From Rhizobium sp. Root1334 (lineage in GTDB: Bacteria; Pseudomonadota; Alphaproteobacteria; Rhizobiales; Rhizobiaceae), in assembly GCF_001426665.1 (NCBI RefSeq), contig NZ_LMEY01000012.1:480952-544951 (forward strand): a DNA stretch of 64,000 bases, read 5' to 3'. Below the pieces are notes generated by a model that had not been told where the DNA came from, did no database searches, and worked only from the letters and a program-made list of their open reading frames with translations. Position numbers and translations under genes: made by a program. Shown one piece after another: positions 61,826-64,000 of this stretch; position 1 is the stretch's first letter; every line of letters starts with the position of its first letter.

Positions 61826-63529
61826 CTATAGTTTCAACGCCAAAATTTTGCCTGACGTAACGTAACCCTTCTCGGCCTCCAGACGTGCCGAGCGAACCGG
61901 CTCGAACCCTTCGATGCGTTTCGTTCCCGCCCAGCGGCCATGATCGGCAAAGACCTCGATCGAGCCCGCATCGAGGAAAATCCGCAGACTGACGGGACGG
62001 GCACCGCGGGCGATGTAGCGCGGCAGGGTGACGACGCCCGGGAGGGTGTAGAGGATGGACAGGCCCTCCGCATCAAGTTGCAGCGCCAGATCCACATCGG
62101 GATGATCGAAATGGAGAACGAAGGGCGCGCCGGGCCAGGACAGTTCCAGCAGGATTTCGACGGCGCCGGTTTCCAGACGAACGGTTTCGCCGGTCACAAG
62201 TCTGGTTTCGTCGATTACACCGTTGCGCAGGCTCTCGACCGCCGAAACCGGTGGCGTCAGCACCGCGCCGTCCTGAAGATGCAGGTTTCTTGGCAGGGTC
62301 ATCGCGGTTGGGAAATCGATCGTGTGGGAGACATCCGCCCAATTGGCGAGCCAGCCGATGCCGACCGGTGCGCCGTCATCGACAAAAGCCTGAAAGGCAT
62401 AGTTGTCGGTGCCGAAATCCAGTTCCTGCTCGAAATCCGTCAGAAAGCGAACCCCGTCGAAATGTCCGACCGCAATCAGCGTCAGGTTCTTGCGTCCGGT
62501 ATCGGCATGGGTGCTGTTCATCAATCCGTAGATCAGGCCCCAACGGGTCTTCGGATCATTCGCCGGGCCATCGAGCGGCAGCAGGCAGGGGCACTCGATG
62601 ACGGCGGTGCCGAACCGCTCCTCCAGCAGCAGCGTTCCGGTAAAACGCCAGCCATCGGCGCCGGTGGGATCATCGGTCTCATAAAGAAGGATGACGCCGC
62701 CTTTTTGGCTGAGGCTGCCGAGCACCATTTTCCACAGGCCGTCCGGCCCCTTGACGACGTAAGGGTCGCGGAAATCGAGCGTCAGGCCAAGGCCCGCCGG
62801 GCGATTGGGCAGAATGATTTCCGCCTGGCTGGCGGTGATGATGTTGTGCGAGGTGGCGGTCAGCTGCACTTGGGTTTCCGGCGTGCGATCGATCACCTGT
62901 TCGGTGAAGAAGACGCGGATGCCGCCGTCATTCTCAATCGGGATGGCGGAACCGGAAAAGGCCCCGCCCCTCCGGTCCGGCCGCGCCGTCAGGTCTTCGG
63001 AGGGAAACAGGAAGACCGGCATGTGATGCCAGTGGATATAATCTTTAGACACCGCATGGCCCCAGTGCATGGTGTTCCAGCGAAGGCCATGGGAGTAATG
63101 CTGATAGAACAGGTGCGGGCGCCCGGCGAAACGGCCAAAGCCATTGGGATCGTTCATCCAGCCGAAGGGCGGGCGAAAATGATAGCCATGCGGCACGGGG
63201 GCAGGCGCATTGGCGGCGCTGGTGTGCATGACGGTAATACCCTTTTCCACCACCTCGGCGGCGTTGAAAAAATAGGCGACGGAGACCGCCGTCGTCGTCC
63301 TGTCGTAGACACAGGAGAGCGCACCGCCGCTGGTGGCGACGAAGGTACGGAACACATATTCCTCGGCATTGCTGACGGAGACTTCGCCGATCTTGTCGCC
63401 GCCGAGCATGAACGCCATCGTGCCCGGTGCATCGGGCGTCAGCGCCTTCAGCCAGACATGCAGCGTGGCGCTGAGCGGCACGTCGGCGCGCAAGACCTTC
63501 AGTGTTTCCGTGGTGATTTCATCCGCCAT
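61826..63529 (-). CDS. GH32 beta-fructofuranosidase (invertase/levanase type)
   Basis: A 567-residue glycoside hydrolase of family 32. The three acidic active-site residues are visible: WMNDPNG (D127, nucleophile), RDP (254-256) and IECPC (E312, acid/base). The catalytic five-blade propeller spans about 115-420, followed by the usual beta-sandwich with SIEVFADHGRWAGTK. A 110-residue N-terminal extension precedes it. No signal peptide is seen, so it should act on sucrose or small fructans in the cytoplasm. ATG 63529 follows AAGGAG at 8 bases; the long open frame upstream of it lacks coding character. Confidence 0.94.
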   Translation of the reverse strand: MADEITTETLKVLRADVPLSATLHVWLKALTPDAPGTMAFMLGGDKIGEVSVSNAEEYVFRTFVATSGGALSCVYDRTTTAVSVAYFFNAAEVVEKGITVMHTSAANAPAPVPHGYHFRPPFGWMNDPNGFGRFAGRPHLFYQHYSHGLRWNTMHWGHAVSKDYIHWHHMPVFLFPSEDLTARPDRRGGAFSGSAIPIENDGGIRVFFTEQVIDRTPETQVQLTATSHNIITASQAEIILPNRPAGLGLTLDFRDPYVVKGPDGLWKMVLGSLSQKGGVILLYETDDPTGADGWRFTGTLLLEERFGTAVIECPCLLPLDGPANDPKTRWGLIYGLMNSTHADTGRKNLTLIAVGHFDGVRFLTDFEQELDFGTDNYAFQAFVDDGAPVGIGWLANWADVSHTIDFPTAMTLPRNLHLQDGAVLTPPVSAVESLRNGVIDETRLVTGETVRLETGAVEILLELSWPGAPFVLHFDHPDVDLALQLDAEGLSILYTLPGVVTLPRYIARGARPVSLRIFLDAGSIEVFADHGRWAGTKRIEGFEPVRSARLEAEKGYVTSGKILALKL

Positions 63530-64000
63530 TCCCGCGCTCCTTCTTCCGGCCCGCAGCGGCCTCCCGAATGAAGAAACGATGCAGGCTTTTCCCAAAAGCC
63601 ATTCAAGCGACCTAGTGCCAAACTGCTGGATGTAAAGACAACGATCCGGCGTAGCGGACAGCAAAAGCATCCCCGCGCGGTGTCCGCCGTGGTTTTGAAA
63701 AAACATGCACTCAATCGGACGGGGCACTGGAAACCGCCTCTAATGAGTAAATTTAATTGACGCCTTCCAGCGCCCCGTTTGGCGTTCTCTCGGGAGCTCT
63801 CCTCCCTACAGACCCCGACTGCGGATCCTCTGACCCGGGACGATCGACGCGACATAGATTTCCGGTTCCGGCGTTCAGCATCACGGTTCCGGTACGTCAC
63901 GATCCTCATCCCGGCATGCGTGCCACACAGGCACACCCGCCCCAGAAGGACAGGGGGAATCCATTTTCCGGGGGCTCTCCTTCCGGTCCGCCTGACGTTC
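63530..64000. other. Region without a clear gene at the window end, hairpin-rich
   Basis: About 470 bases hold no gene I can support. 63530-63740 is the upstream region of the GH32 gene. From 63740 on the sequence is GC-rich, with stems GCGCC/GGCGT, GGGAG/CTCCC and GTGCC/GGCAC, and it is open for long stretches in several frames on both strands. On the minus strand two tiny frames overlap as TGATG (63964-63881, 27 codons; 63881-63753, 42 codons). It may be a structured leader of a gene beyond the window or of the GH32 gene. Confidence 0.4.

Overview
This window is chromosomal DNA from an alphaproteobacterium of the order Hyphomicrobiales, most likely the Rhizobiaceae (Rhizobium/Agrobacterium/Sinorhizobium side). 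The evidence is the set of gene blocks: dusB-ntrB-ntrC-ntrY-ntrX followed by a D-amino acid aminotransferase, hfq and hflX; kdsA-eno-ftsB-pdhABC-lpdA-lipA-ratA-cinA-ispDF; the aapJQMP amino acid transporter; a ferredoxin-type sulfite reductase operon with DUF2849 and DUF934; and a phasin. No rRNA, tRNA, CRISPR array, prophage or insertion sequence was found.

Layout. 1-10985: end of a HIT-family gene, a PAP2-type membrane protein, an AzlC/AzlD pair, clpS-clpA, a phasin with a clear promoter, a DUF3126 gene, cysE, an alpha/beta hydrolase, an NDUFS6-like zinc-finger protein, an FAD monooxygenase and a metC-like lyase with a switch-like leader. 11168-15628: the aapJQMP operon with promoter and terminator. 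15652-24734: an unusual minus-strand operon with two secreted caspase-fold proteins, an OmpA-like protein, a 1084-residue cytochrome with four CXXCH motifs, a ferric-reductase-like flavocytochrome and a small anchored protein. 24870-26436: a serralysin-type RTX metalloprotease. 26460-31385: ferredoxin-NADP reductase, then cysG-DUF2849-cysI-DUF934. 31630-33056: a deaminase and mazG. 33119-43258: hflX, hfq, dat, ntrXYCB and dusB. 43504-45215: ispDF-cinA. 45224-57501: ratA, two paralogous P-loop kinases, lipA, lpdA, GNAT, SGNH hydrolase, pdhCBA, ftsB, eno and kdsA. 57504-63529: VOC protein, two SDR enzymes, a LysR regulator, a lipoprotein with an SLT lysozyme-like fold and a GH32 glycosidase. 63530-64000: no convincing gene, but GC-rich and hairpin-rich sequence.

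How the genes work together. Much of the right half is core metabolism. Enolase supplies phosphoenolpyruvate for glycolysis and for KdsA. PdhABC, LpdA and LipA make and lipoylate the pyruvate dehydrogenase complex. The ntr block senses nitrogen state and is read through from the tRNA-modifying dusB. The sulfite reductase cluster has no flavoprotein partner, and Fpr next door is the likely source of reduced ferredoxin.

The strongest candidate for an undescribed system is the caspase/OmpA/multihaem cytochrome/flavocytochrome operon. Its gene order is tight (TGATG and TGA-ATG junctions, short gaps), nearly all products are exported or membrane-bound, and three of them share a DUF4384-like beta module. 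This suggests one envelope complex that couples electron transfer to peptidase activity. The function is inferred, not known.
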